Shown: positions 33,677 to 46,331 of the stretch, one piece after another
Layout of the letters: every line of letters starts with the position of its first letter
How positions within the stretch are numbered: the first letter of the stretch is position 1
Assembly (NCBI GenBank): GCA_027405735.1
Contig: JAPEHQ010000008.1
Span: forward strand, 372,001-436,000
Source: Mucor racemosus
Lineage: Eukaryota > Mucoromycota > Mucoromycetes > Mucorales > Mucoraceae
Length of the DNA stretch: 64,000 nucleotides
Direction of reading: 5' to 3'
Made by a program: the position numbers and the translations under genes
Notes under the pieces: model-generated
Told to the model about the DNA's origin: nothing
Database searches by the model: none
The model's input: the letters and a program-made list of their open reading frames with translations, nothing else

Positions 33677-35381
33677 AAGACTAAAACTTAATGTAAATTA
33701 CCTCTAACGCAATAATTATAAAGTAAGGCTATATTATTATCAAATAAACTACCACACAATATTAACATGTATAAAGATTTAGAGTAATAAGCTTAAATCA
33801 AGTAGGTACAGCATCGTTAATTCTTGAAAAAGTTTTCAAGTATTATAAAATTTCTTATTTTTAAGACTTACAAGGCTTATAAGCGGAATATTAATTTAGA
33901 AAATTATTCTTGTCCAGATCATCAATTTTGACGTTTTTTAATTTTTTTTTTCTGATTTTGCAAATTTAGAGTTAATTATACTACCGATTATAAAAACAAA
34001 AAATATACACATATACAGGATTTAGCGCTCTATCTGCTCAATAAAAAATAACAAACATTTTTACTGCAAAATATTACATGAAAATCCTTTAACCAAAAAA
34101 CCGTTTTTGGAGCAAAAGTACAAATTTTCATTACTAAACATTTAATATTAAGCTTTTATAAAATGCGTATTAGCTATGGTTACAATTTTCTCTCACAATG
34201 TTGTATATTTAAACGTCGATTTTGGTATCAAAACTTAATTTTTCTGTTTTTTGATGAAAATCACGAGTGTTGGTAAGGATAAAATGAGCCCCCGAAAATG
34301 TCTGCTATAAAGTCTGAATTTTCAGACCGTACATGGTTAAATATAAGAAAAGTTAAAAAAAAACGGATTTTTATTTAAAACTTAGATATACCATAATATA
34401 AGAGACTTAGCCGTTCAATCTTGTTATGTTCAATTACGGCATCGCTCTACAGGCTCGCTTTTGCAATTTTTTAATGAATGTATGATATGACAGACGGGTT
34501 TTCTGGTAGGAAAATGTATGTTTCTATTATAACAGATATTGCCTATTTTATTTAGTTTATGGTTGTTGATGCGCTGTAATGCTGCTTTTACATTGGTCAA
34601 AATGAGCAATTTAGCATGTTTTTAATTGCGCTAAATAATGTAAAGCCTTGAAAACCCTTTTCTACGACTGTTCACTACGGCCGGCCTGTGCTGCACAAGA
34701 TGATTTTGTTGTCCCCAGGTGGGCTGTACACTATAGCCTGAGCTGTTGTGCCCATTGAATATGGCTAAAAAGATAACAAGATGCACATGAGCGCAACAAA
34801 CGGCACTGCTCACGAGCACAGCGCTAAACCCGTATGCGCAGAATTATAGATTCTGTCCGTGTGCATAACATAAATTCCATGTGTGCATAATAGTAGAATT
34901 ATTGCCCATAAGCATATCAGTATCCCTATTTGTGCATAATAATAAAATCTGACCATGAGCATAATGAGCTGATTGTATGGGCGCAAATTGGTTTTTATAT
35001 GCGCATCGTGCCGTTCTCAAAATTCCATTGCATTTTTTTTACTGGAATGGGTTTTTAAATTACATTTGATTTTATTGATATAAACTATAGACAATACTAC
35101 AATTTAATACGTTGTTGATGTATAGCAATGCATGTAAGAACCAACATATTTACAATTATTATTATTTGTAAATATGCTTATAGCTATGATGTTTACAGCA
35201 ATAATGGTTTTTGCTCGAGCATAAATTTAAATAACGCTTACTGCTTAAATTTATATGCAAGCCAAATCTAAGATTATAGATGTTACTTTATCACTCATAA
35301 AATGTAAACAAATTAATCTTCTTTAAACTTAATATTTTAGTTTACGATTGTCAGCTGTAAAAAGATTTGTTTTTAAGTATA

Positions 35382-35732
35382 AAAGACGAGCCGAGCCTAG
35401 GACGAGCTTGAGCAAAGCTCGCCACAACGAGCCGAGCTTTTGACTTCTTTTCAAAAAGTTCAAATTTAAATAATAATTAGTAAATGATATGACATTATTA
35501 CTTTAGATAATTGTCAATTGACATTCATACGTTTGCTTTACTCTAGATATTTGTCACCGGAAAGGTAAAGTAAAGCTCGCAGTGAGATGATGATGAGTTT
35601 TAGTCGCTGCATAAAAAAGCTCGTTTGGGGTAAACGAGCTCTAGTCATGCGCAAAAAAAAGCTCGTCGAGGTTGAACGAGCCTTGAGAAAAGCTCGGCTG
35701 CATAAAAAAGGCTCGGCTCGTTTAATATCACT
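35382..35732. mobile_element. 351-bp AGCTCG-rich insertion with 17-bp target duplication
   Basis: Inserted in T1 copy B and absent from copy A. The flanks 35365-35381 and 35733-35749 match at 16 of 17 bases. The ends are inverted relative to each other (ACGAGCCGAGCC at the left, GGCTCGGCTCGT at the right). The interior repeats AAGCTCG / CGAGCTT many times on both strands. The long target duplication is unlike cut-and-paste elements and suggests target-primed insertion, as in SINEs. A tiny related piece occurs at 39987-40025. Confidence 0.65.
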
Positions 35733-36709
35733 ATTTGTTTTCAAGTATACAGAAGCTACGATCAAAACTATGGTTATTAGGCAAGACGGCAAAACATCAG
35801 ATTTGTTGTATTCCACCTAGTATCATACGTTATCACCTTCTACAGTATCAATACATCTTACAATCTATTGACTACGACATGTATTGAAATGCAAGTCTTG
35901 ATATCAGATATAAGAAACTCCTAGCGTACCAAGTTTAATCCAGTAATTACCAAGAACGCTTCGATTTTAATTATGACACCATATTATTTCATCCCAGCGG
36001 TTAGTCAATCGAGTAGCTATCAAATCAACATCTAAGCACATTTAGCGCAGAATTGAAACAAGGCAACTCACAAGCTCTGTAAGAACGGTTAAATTATGAT
36101 TGATTCATTTCAATCCATATATTACTATGAAACAGAACTAATAATGGTTTAATAGTGCCTTAAATTACATCTCAGGATCTCAATATCAAACCAATATGAA
36201 ATGCCATACTTTTATATCTAAATAAACGATATCTTGTTTTTATTATACAGTTGAAGAACTGATTCATTACTCATTCTTTTTTAATTGTACTCTTTTTTTA
36301 AGTACTATTTATCAAATCTGAAAATATACGACAAGATTATCCTTTTTTTGTGTTTCTATATCATTTGAAATTTTATCACTTTTCTGGAATATTTTGTGGG
36401 TTTGTAGCCAGTTCTAGCTTTCCATTGGATTGATATAAATATCATTGCCTTCGATTTAATCTGGTAGTTAAGAAATACGTCCAACAATACAGTAGTAAAT
36501 AATGATATGTGATCCTAAAATGCGGTTAAATAAAAATATTAGTCTCTAATATACATTGCTACCTATATTAAAAATATTAGTCCCTTATGTTAGCATGCGT
36601 ATTTAGATAAAAGAAAAGAATAATACCAGCTTGATAGTCTGATATGCCTTATCAAACAGTGAATATCTCCTTGGAATATGAAAACAAAAAGAGAGAAACA
36701 GCACACGTA

Positions 36710-37830
36710 GAAAACGATTTTCAAGGCTTTACATTATTTAGCGTAATTAAAACCATGCTAAATTGCTTATTTCAGCCAACATAAAGCAATATCACAGCGC
36801 CTGAACTATAAACTAAGCAAAATACGCAATATCTGTTACTATAATAGAAACATAACATTTTCTACTAGAAAACCCGTCTGTCATATCATACATTCATTAA
36901 AAAATTGCAAAAGCGAGCCTGTAGAGCGATGCCGTAATTGAACATAACAAGATTGAACGGCTAAGTCTCTTATATTATGGTATATCTAAGTTTTAAATAA
37001 AAATCCGTTTTTTTTTTAACTTTTCTTATATTTAACCATGTACGGTCTGAAAATTCAGACTTTATAGCAGACATTTTCGGGGGCTCATTTTATCCTTACC
37101 AACACTCGTGATTTTCATCAAAAAACAGAAAAATTAAGTTTTGATACCAAAATCGACGTTTAAATATACAACATTGTGAGAGAAAATTGTAACCATAGCT
37201 AATACGCATTTTATAAAAGCTTAATATTAAATGTTTAGTAATGAAAATTTGTACTTTTGCTCCAAAAACGGTTTTTTGGTTAAAGGATTTTCATGTAATA
37301 TTTTGCAGTAAAAGTGTTTGTTATTTTTTATTGAGCAGATAGAGCGCTAAATCCTGTATATGTGCATATTTTTTGTTTTTATAATTGGTAGTATAATTAA
37401 CTCTAGATTTGCAAAATCAGAAAAAAAAAATTAAAAAATGTCAAAATTGATGATCTGGACAAAAATAATTTTTTAAATTAATATTCCGCTTATAAGCCTT
37501 GTAAGTCTTAAAAATAAGAAATTTTATAATACTTGAAAACTTTTTCAAGAATTAACGATGCTGTACCTACTTGATTTAAGCTTATTACTCTAAATCTTTA
37601 TACATGTTAATATTGTGTGGTAGTTTATTTGATAATAATATAGCCTTACTTTATAATTATTGCGTTAGAGGTAATTTACATTAAGTTTTAGTCTTACCCC
37701 TCCAACATCATAAACATAAATATGGCCATCACTGGGATCTATTGCCACCTTTTTACCCTCTTTGTCCGAAGCCAATTTATTCAATGCTTTACCAGAACAA
37801 ACTTACTTTTGACCTATAAAAATTAATTTA
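36710..37830 (+). mobile_element. T1 copy C (partial), with dynein last-exon fragment
   Basis: Same orientation as copy A and corresponding to 10330-11450 of it. It keeps the 650-bp block and, at 37699-37800 on the minus strand, only the last piece of the dynein fragment (GHVYVYD). It then continues into the 180-bp block also found at 13010-13190. The TGC-motif cluster is absent. Confidence 0.65.
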
Positions 37831-38898
37831 TTAGTAAAATCAATTATTAATAACAAGCTAATAAGTAATAATTATGTTGTATCTTTGATAGTTGGTAGTG
37901 ATATACAAGACAACGTCTTGTTTTCCTCTTCTTAGCTGTTGGCCACTAAATAAAAATAAATGCTTTTTAGAAGCTAAATAGGCTAACATAAGTTTATTCA
38001 TTTATTCAAATCAAGTCAATAATATATATACTTTTATAATCACCAGTTTTTCTCCAAGTAGATATCGACTTTAGACCAAAAAAAGCATTGATTATAACTT
38101 AGATAATGGAACAAAATGATTAAGCCCTGGACGCTTTTTTTGTTCGAAAAAGATATTATAACGCGCCCTAAAATTAACAGTTAATAATTTATTTTCAAAT
38201 AAACAATAGGAAAAACATGTACTTGTACCTGCTACTTGATTTCAGTTTATAAAAAGTATTAGTCTTTTTGTTGTAGTTTTAAAAGTAAATAAAAGGGCTG
38301 AGGAAAGAGTAGGGAAGAAAAAAGATTTTGTGTGTTACAAACAGGAATTTACAAAGACATACATACTTTTAGCGTTACCAAACAGGTTGTTGTCGTTGTT
38401 CCCATTTGGTCCCCGAAAGAAGAACATGGGCAGAACTCTTTCAAACCCCAAATTTCAAATTGATATATCTCGTCAATAAGGCAGTTCTGTTAAATCAGAG
38501 TAACTCACATCTGTTTTAAACCATTCAAATTATCTTCGTTATTAATTATATTATGATTGATACACTTTAATAAATTGACTAAAAAACCTTGATCTCATTG
38601 CTCTGCTCATCTCTACTGCCTGCTCTGCACAAATTTTTTTATTCTGCCCATCCGTGCGGATCATTATGTCCATGGGAAGCATAGTTCGGCCGTAGTGGTT
38701 GTTTCTCTCTTTTTATTTTCATATTCCAAGAATATGTATATATTCACCGTTTTATAAGTAAGGCATATCAGACTATTAAGCTGGTATTCTTTTCTTGTAT
38801 CTGAATACGCATTCTAACATAAAGGACTAATGTTTTTAATATAGGTAGCAGTCGTTATATTAGAGACTGATATTTTCATAAAACCGCATTCTAAGATC

Positions 38899-39126
38899 AA
38901 ATATGTCGGTTTTCGCCCTTTTATTCAGTTTCAATTCCTATTAGAACTGACATTTAATAGAAATTGTAATATAAATATCTTCAGGAACCGAGGCCTAATA
39001 GTTCTTGGTTCCCTTTTCATTTTACAATAAAGGCCCTACGTTCTCCGTAATCGAATCATTACTAGTCTCTTTATTACTTCTACCTTTATAAAAATAAGAT
39101 TTATTTCCCCAATAACTCTCAAAATA
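38899..39126 (+). repeat. Solo LTR type II, 218 bp, 5-bp duplication AAATA
   Basis: The element runs from TGTCGG at 38904 to CTCTCA at 39121 and is bracketed by AAATA on both sides (38899-38903, 39122-39126). It is the reverse complement of the LTR at 49953-50184. The inverted copy of this locus at about 36490-36530 lacks it, giving an empty site. An AATAAAG polyadenylation-like signal sits inside (39028). Confidence 0.85.
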
Positions 39127-39299
39127 TTATTATTTACTACTATATTGTTGGACGTAATTCTTGATTACCAGATCAAATCGAAAGTAATGATATTTATATC
39201 TACTCAATAAAAAGATAGAACTGGCTACAAACTCACAAAATGTTCCAGAAAAATGATGAAATTTTAAATGATATAGAAACACAAGAAAGAATAATTTGA

Positions 39300-39990
39300 T
39301 GTCTTGTCTAACAATCATAGTTTTTACCGTAGCTATGCTTGAAAACAATTTTTTTTACAGTTGACAATTGTAAACAACTAAAATAGTAAGCTTAAAAAAA
39401 GTTTATTTGTTTAAATTTTATGAGTGATAAAGTAACATATATAATCTTATTAGATTTGGCTTGCATATAAATTTAAGCTGTAAGTGTTATTTAAGTTTAT
39501 GCTCGAGCAAAAACCATTGTTGCTGTAAACATTATAGCTATAAAAATATTTACAATTGATGATAATCGTAAATATATTGATTCCTGCATGTATTCCTCGA
39601 CATCAACAACATATTATTGAATTTTATTGTCTATAATTTAAAAACCCATTCCAGTAAAAAAAAATGCGATGGAATTTTGAGAACGGCACGATGCTCATGT
39701 ACAAACCAATTTGTGCTCATACGATCAGCTCGTTATGCTCATGGTCAGATTTTATTATTATGCACAAATAGAGATACTGATATGCTTATGGACAATTCTA
39801 CTATTATGCACACATGGGAATGGGATTAATGTCATGCACATGGACAGAATCTATAATTCTGCACATACAGGGTTAGCGTTGTACTCGTGTGCAGTTTCTT
39901 TTGTTGTGCCCATGTGCATATTGTTATCTTTTTAGCCATATTCAGTGGGCATAAAGAAATTACTTTGTGCAGCACAGGTCGGCCGTAATG
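39300..39990 (+). mobile_element. T1 copy D (partial)
   Basis: Matches 9590-10320 of copy A, including the TGC-motif cluster (39670-39985) and the GCAGCACAGGTCGGCCGTA sequence that closes it. It stops there; copy C supplies the part that would follow, but lies upstream, so C and D look like one element broken and rearranged. Confidence 0.65.
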
Positions 39991-40084
39991 AAAGCTCGAG
40001 TAGAGTTATATAACGAGCTTTGTGCCACTCAGCTTAATGATGATAAGCAGCAAATTATATAATACTACTAGTTAGGTATGTCTA

Positions 40085-40520
40085 GTGTTTATCCACAGAA
40101 CTGCAGAGTTTCAGCTTCCCTGAATTGTTATGAGGATGAAGAAATGGAAACGCTCTTTTTTTTTTTTACCTAGTTTGTATGGGCTGTTTTAGTAATTTTT
40201 CGAAATTTTTTATAAAATAAAATATGTATATATAATGGATTACAATTGAATTGTAAAGTTGCATTTAATGCGCAGTAGATTACAAATAATATATCTTTAT
40301 TTCATTAGCTAACAGCTGTTTTTGAAGAAGCATACCACCATTTTCGACAAGAAACCTGTCTTCCTCAGCTTAAAAAAATTAAAGCAACTGGAAAAATGCT
40401 TGTAGTCAATGAATATTGCTTCTAATAAGCTGAAAGTTTCAGAATATATACTACAGCTGTAACAGTATCCAGAAGTAGTACTCAGTATCCCATTGATTTT
40501 TTGGTCAAATTGTAGGAATC
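40085..40520 (+). repeat. R2 distal-end fragment
   Basis: Matches 22975-23400, the distal block of the long R2 copy. Shared runs include TTTGTATGGG-TGTTT and 'aatatatactacagctgtaac' (or '...ctctaac'). Confidence 0.6.
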
Positions 40521-41627
40521 AGATGCCCACTTTTTCAAGTGAAGTTGTGGTTCCGCAGACTTTTTAAATTAGAAACAGTGCTAAATCAGCCAAAACCAGC
40601 ATATATGATAAAAACTGCCAAAATTAATAAGTAAACATGTTCTTCATGTATAATCAAAATTGTAGTGCAATATGTTTTACATCTATATTTTAAAAATGCC
40701 TGATTTCAAATACTGATCTATATAATTATAAGTAAATAGGTACAAGAAAAACACTATAAAATTGTAAACCTTTTGTTTCTTGAACAAGTTACTTTATTAG
40801 ATTTTCAGATATTAATAATAAAACAAATAGTAGACAACTGTATTTATTGGATACTTTCTAAATTTTTGATAGATTTTTTGATAAAACAAGATTGTAAAAC
40901 TTAAATGCAATCATTTTCGATGTATTTTTTTTTAAAAAAAAAAAATTATAGAATTGGATGGGCTACAAAAGACTCTTAATTGATTCTTTCTTGATTGAGT
41001 ATTTTCTAAATCATTATTAATAAAATCAATGCAAAAATGCATCATATCTTTAGTAACTATGGTTTATTTAGCCGTATATTTGAATATAAAGATTACATGT
41101 CAGTTGATCATATATACTTATGAAGGATTTTTAGCATTTTTTTATATTTTGTCATATTCAACGCGGTGAATTCGAAGATTCTTACTCAATATTTAGCGAA
41201 CAATTTAGTACATTTTTTTGGGTTATAATATGTTGTAAATCATATACATATTTTTTTATTTGCACATTCGTATATACTGTATGTATTTCTTTGAAGTCCG
41301 TATCAAATTATTACATTTTCGAACCACCAACTCTAGGTATGGGTATAGTGCCATATCTTGACGAAAAATCCATGAGTTTTTAAAAGAAAAATTACAATAG
41401 GAAGATGTATATTTCTACCATTACATAAAACTTAAAAAATATAAAGTTGCATGCATGAAACGCCTGTGAAAATAACAAACATCCCTTATTTATTGGTAAA
41501 ATTGAAATCAAAGCAAAACATTAGTATATAATCATTGCCACCAATACTTGATTAGTCATAATTTGTTTTATTTGAATAATCATTTACATAAATACATTGT
41601 TTTCTTTATTTATATTGCTGATTTTTG
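40521..41627. other. AT-rich spacer
   Basis: No gene or repeat recognised between the repeat cluster and the cyanase gene. Confidence 0.4.
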
Positions 41628-42514
41628 TTACCAACCCTTATTAAATGGTAAGAATTTACCATCTAATGTGATCTTTACTCGATCACCCTTTGGATCCTCA
41701 ACCTACGTAAGATGTGAGTAATTTTTTTTTCAACTTTATGCACATGAAACCATATAATCACCTTATCAACATGAGCTTTAAAATCAATGGCTGACATAAT
41801 ACCATCACCAAACTTTATACGTTACATTTTAGGTAACCAATATTCATATCAACAAATTGAATTCACTCTTACCTTTTCATGAATAATAGCCTTTAATGGA
41901 TATCCATATACCTTGATCATTTCCACGAATCTGTAGAGAGTAGGATCCTCTGGAGGCATTGACATTAGTCTGTTTGTTTTTTTTAAAAAAATAAAAAAGT
42001 GTGAGAAGATAATCTTTTTTTGTTTTTTTGCATAAGGGTGATAAACATTTGTGTATCTCAAACATATACACACACATATATATATACAAAATCAACTCAC
42101 CCTCCTCTAGATGGAAAGTAATGCTCCCCCATTTCTTCTACGAGATGTTGTGTTGGGATATTTAACAAGGCAGTTAACTTGTTGATTTGTTCTTCTGTTG
42201 GTTTGGCCTTTTACAAATCGATTAAATATCATGCACTAAAAAAGATACATTTTTTTTAAAATACCTGTCCATAGAATATAGCTGCCGCATAGACTTCATC
42301 AACTCCTAATTCTTGTCCGATTTTCTCAAAGCTGCATGTTGATGTGATTAGGTCTAGTGTTCAGATTCCATAATGTACTGATATATATTTTACCTTAATT
42401 TTCTAGTAGCTTTTGCTTGAAACATACGAGATTGTACTGGAGAGACTTTGGGTTCCTGCTTCAATTTTTAGTATATATTATGCATAATTTAAACGCGTAT
42501 ATCCTTACACTCAT
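41628..42514 (-). CDS. cynS: Cyanate hydratase (cyanase), 155 aa
   Basis: Seven exons: 42509-42514, 42394-42458, 42265-42331, 42101-42207, 41873-41969, 41762-41812 and 41628-41702. They total 468 bases, or 155 residues against 156 in E. coli cyanase. The N-terminal helical domain has [20 protein letters not shown]. The catalytic domain has [15 protein letters not shown] (active-site Arg and Glu in YRFxEM), [16 protein letters not shown] (active-site Ser) and the end [18 protein letters not shown]. The enzyme converts cyanate and bicarbonate to ammonia and CO2 as a decamer in the cytosol, for detoxification and nitrogen supply. All three catalytic residues are present. Exon 1 codes only Met-Ser, chosen because ATGAGT|GTAAGG splices in frame onto QEPKVSP. 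No cyanate transporter is adjacent. Confidence 0.93.
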
Positions 42515-43140
42515 TGTGAGAGAAATAAATATTAATATATAAAAGGATATGAGAACAAAATCAAGTTGAATAATGGCATGAGTTGCTTTAAATATGTAAA
42601 TATATTTTAGAAACCCGCTGAAATCAGAGATTGCTTTATTCAGATGACGTTGTTGTAAATGTAGCTATTCGCATAAATGTTTATACAAAATGTAACCTAG
42701 ATCAATATACAGCAGCCATAGATAGTCTTTCATTGAATGTACGTTTACTTTCAAGGTATTTTTAACTGAATTTTATTTATTGTTTACATACTGTATTTAC
42801 GAATCCTAATCATTTAAGTCGACGGCTTTTTAGTTATTCGCTATTAAACGAAGCTGTTCCAAACAATTGAAACAGCTTTGTTGTTACTGTACACTTTTGA
42901 ATGTTCCTCTGCGGCTTCTTTTTTTTTTTGTTTTGCGTTTGGGTTGGATTTCGTTATTATTTTCATCATTTGCACCCAAGATTGTTGAGGGGAGTCGCGG
43001 GTTGCTCTCATGATTGCCATTGGTTCATTCTACAAATGTTACCATCAACAGACGGGCTTCTTACACCGAGAGAGACAAGAGCATTGATCATGATATGTAT
43101 TCCTTTACCAAGCCTGACTAAATCAGATTCGAAATGAAAT
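42515..43140. other. Intergenic region upstream of cyanase
   Basis: Contains the cyanase promoter, but no motif I would name. A 78-codon + ORF at 42901-43137 has no family resemblance. Confidence 0.35.
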
Positions 43141-43768
43141 CCGATTTACATCAGAAACTGCTTTCTCTTTATCATCCTTTTGCTTTTCGATGAAAACACA
43201 GGTGACCCAATAGTCATAGCGGGTTAGAGAGATCAATACTTGCATGTAATGTGTATCCATCATATTTTCTGTAGCGAGTTGAGCAGCAGCTTTAGCAATA
43301 AGAATTGTTCAATTAGCGTCATTGCTTAAATTGATATCAGTACAATAATTAACAGAATATAATGGTTTGGGAAGATCTTTAATTTGAATAACATTGATTG
43401 ATTGCTTCTGTAAGAGCGCTCCAATCTTTTGTTATGGAACTGGATGAACGCTTCAAATCAAACGAATTGATGCCAAGTAACGCCAAAATTCTTAGGTCGG
43501 ATAGTTGCTCCTGATTATTAATATAATTCTTTGAATTCATAACATTGTTCAAAGATGGTATGTAGCAGGTTGACACTATTCGGCATGCTTGATTCTTCCT
43601 GTCCTTCATCAATTGACGCATCTTTATAAAATCACCATTATATTTTTCTAGTTTGCATGGTAGTTGGCGGCCTGGATAGTAATATGCTCTCAAATCGCTG
43701 AAAAGTTTATCATTTTCAGCATCTTCATCAGATACAACCTCATGAGATTGGCTTGATGTGGGCTATTA
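43141..43768 (-). pseudogene. Decayed hypothetical gene, frameshift and internal stop
   Basis: The minus strand has a protein-like frame from about 43768, after a TTTAATAG acceptor-like site. It includes SQSHEVVSDEDAENDKLFSD, PGRQLPCKLEKYNGDFIKM and DLRILALLGINSFDLKRSSS. At about 43380 the frame breaks (stop after NQCYSN) and resumes one frame over with IKDLPKPLYSVNYCTDINL. A TGA follows, then open sequence again with AAAQLATENMMDTHYMQVLI and RYDYWVTCVFIEKQKDD. Protein-like composition in consecutive frames points to a pseudogene. The family is not recognised. Confidence 0.5.
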
Positions 43769-46222
43769 AATAAAGATAAAAATCACTCTCACATATTTAG
43801 AACCATTTATGATACTGAATATGGTTTTGCTGTATTGTTTTACTTGTTATTTGTTTGCTCAACAAAACTTGCTGATTCATGAAAATGGCGAAAAGTTAAA
43901 TTTCAGTTGTAAGCAATTGTTCAATCTGCAGATAAATTCGTTTAGTATCATTTGGATAGTTAGATTCAATGGTTTGAGTTTTGACCTGAAAGCAAGCAAG
44001 TCAGCGTGCAACAAGTATTTGTTAAAAAGAAATTAGTTGAGCATGTCAGGCAAATAATATGCATGTTTTTTATGATATTTCATGGATGTCTTAAATTACT
44101 ATCTTCTACCTATTGTTGTGAGAAACTATGCCCAGTTTAAGGAGTATCCTTGCTCTGGCAAGTCTTTCATCAGGTGAGAGAAAGTTTGTGGCTTACATGA
44201 TCTATACATTAGAGAAACAAAGCAACTGACAAAAAGGTGGCAAAAGGATTTGCTTGCTGAAGGTTGGATTAACCTGCTAAACTTACTTGGAAATAATATA
44301 AACCTCAACTTTTAAAGAGTTTTGTTTATGTGTTGGCGCATTTCAAGACAGAATCAAAATTGCAAGTAATAATCTGCGACATTTTGGGTACATTTTCGTA
44401 TTTTTTTTCGTTGTAGTCATATATCAAGATAGTAGAATATCATTGATATTCTTTGAAGTGGGAATATTCTCAATTCCATTTTTGTAACCCCAGTTAAATA
44501 CCAGGCTCACGATTTCAAATTAGAAAAAATTATGCATTGAATAGTATTTCATGTTATGGGAAGAACAATGTGTAATCCTTCGACTAGATGATATTTCAGT
44601 TATCATCATCTTGATCCAAATCAAGGGACATGTACCGTGTAACTGTCATATGGAGATTATTGTATCCATTCTTTTTCCGGATTATCATTATATATGAAAA
44701 CGTATAACTAAAGAAGATCAAAAGAATCTAAAGAAGTGGTAATATGAAATGTTGGAATATTTATGCAAATTTGAGTGCTGTAAAGGAGAATTGAAATGCT
44801 CCGAATCCTGAAATTCGGGCATAAATTGCTGATGTAAAAAGAAATATTCACATACGAAAAAAAAAAAAAGTCGTTTCAAATCATACAGTTTTTTAAAGAA
44901 CATTAGGTAATCACAAGGACAGAATGGCAGAAATTCTGTGCTAAACACAAACACTAAAAACTGACACTGGTAAAAGTGATAATCAATCCATGGTAAGTGT
45001 TGCTGTTTCGGTCGATGTGTGTGCACTTTTAGGAATTTTTAATTTCGCCGAAGGATAATTTTTGAAATGATAATTGCACACGCACCTTACGTCAATATTG
45101 ATGTAATTTAAAGCATTGTTGAATGTATTCGATAAATTCCTTTTCCTAAATCTATTCTTACTACAAAGTACGCAGTATTTAAACCACTTTAATGTTGGGA
45201 AAATAGTAAAATGAAGCAATTAAGGCTGAACTATTTCTAGTAACACATAAAACAGCCTAAATATAATACAACATGACTTTTTTCAAAAATGGTAAATTTG
45301 TATGCCGTATCATTCTGCAACAAAATACATTAATAGAATTACCAATTCAAGAAGGGAAACAATTTGAATAAAGTTACTTTTTGTGGGGAGAAAATATACA
45401 TGTGAATTTGAGAAATAAATGCCAAATCAAGAAAACTGTATATAGTATAAATGTTGTAAATCTTACCTTTCTTTTTTATAAATGTGATTTTATATTGTGC
45501 ATTATGCAGTTTATTTCATCCGTAATATCTACTTTAAATAGCTTTCGCTTTGCTATTTACTTGCAGTATCCTATACTGCTTTTTTTACAATGACTAAGGT
45601 TTGTTTTCTCACAAGACATTTGGTGGGAAAACCAAAAGAAATAATTGTTTGTGGTACACGCAATATATACAACTGAAAAGTTGGATTGTATGCAAAAAAA
45701 AAAAAAAAAAAAAGGACCTTTGTATCACTATATGCTTGGTTGGAAAGTTTCATTAAGATGACGATCATCATATTCAAAATATACTATATCAAGTCATTCT
45801 GATGATTCATAGGTTGTATACTGAAATAGAGTGAAATGGCAGTAAATTCAAGATCCATTTATAACCAAATTTATATATATAGATTAATTATAGGTATGCA
45901 AATTTGCTTTTTTTTTTTCTAGTATATATATATATATATATATGCATACAAACAATATAATTATAAACCTCTTTTTTTACTGTCCTTTCAATATCCATGG
46001 TACAATAACGTTGAAAAAGCTTCAAATGTATACACAAATGATTACTGTCATTTCGGAATTTTGGCTTCAGGGAACACACACCCTGAGGAGAATTTTTAAA
46101 TAATAAATGTTCTTGTGCGTTTTAACTCATATGACACCTATTTGTACAATATATACATATCAATACGATGCTACTCTAAATTAAGTTTTAATGATTCATG
46201 CGGGGTCCATCTAAAAAACACC
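43769..46222. other. AT-rich intergenic region
   Basis: No confident gene. A + frame at about 44185-44310 reads CGLHDLYIRETKQLTKRWQ and may be another decayed coding piece. A20 and (TA)n tracts occur at about 45692 and 45925-45942. Confidence 0.35.
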
Positions 46223-46230
46223 TATAAAAG
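46223..46230 (+). promoter_or_regulatory. TATA box of the sugar transporter gene
   Basis: TATAAAAG about 102 bases upstream of the ATG, followed by a pyrimidine-rich leader (46252-46310). Confidence 0.6.
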
Positions 46231-46331
46231 ATGCCTACTTTAATGCAATTTTCTCCTCTTTTTTCTCCTGTCTTTTGTATCTCTATTTAACAACTATCTT
46301 TCTATTTTTGTCGAATAATATACATTTATAA

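Larger units (their letters stand above)
32800..36340 (-). mobile_element. Element T1, copy B (reverse orientation)
   Basis: Reverse complement of copy A (9050-12310) from about 32800 to 36340. It carries the dynein fragment at 33411-33676 on the + strand, the 650-bp block, the TGC-motif cluster (34680-35020) and the left arm (35750-36340). It is interrupted at 35382-35732 by a 351-bp insertion that copy A lacks. No transposase is seen. Confidence 0.7.
36340..39300. repeat. Inverted repeat of ~380 bp around a 2-kb spacer
   Basis: 36340-36712 is the reverse complement of 38690-39300 once the solo LTR (38904-39121) in the right arm is removed. The arms share, among others, GAATATGAAAA, a TTGGACGTA-type block and the 'tagccagttctagct' block. 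The spacer contains T1 copy C (36710-37830). T1 copy B lies outside on the left and copy D on the right in opposite orientation, so the whole locus is a rough palindrome. Confidence 0.7.

Noticed and set aside
44150..44320. Possible GIY-YIG or retroelement endonuclease fragment (LYIRETKQLTKRW)
   Set aside because: Too short, preceded by a stop, and the catalytic Arg/Glu spacing cannot be verified by eye.
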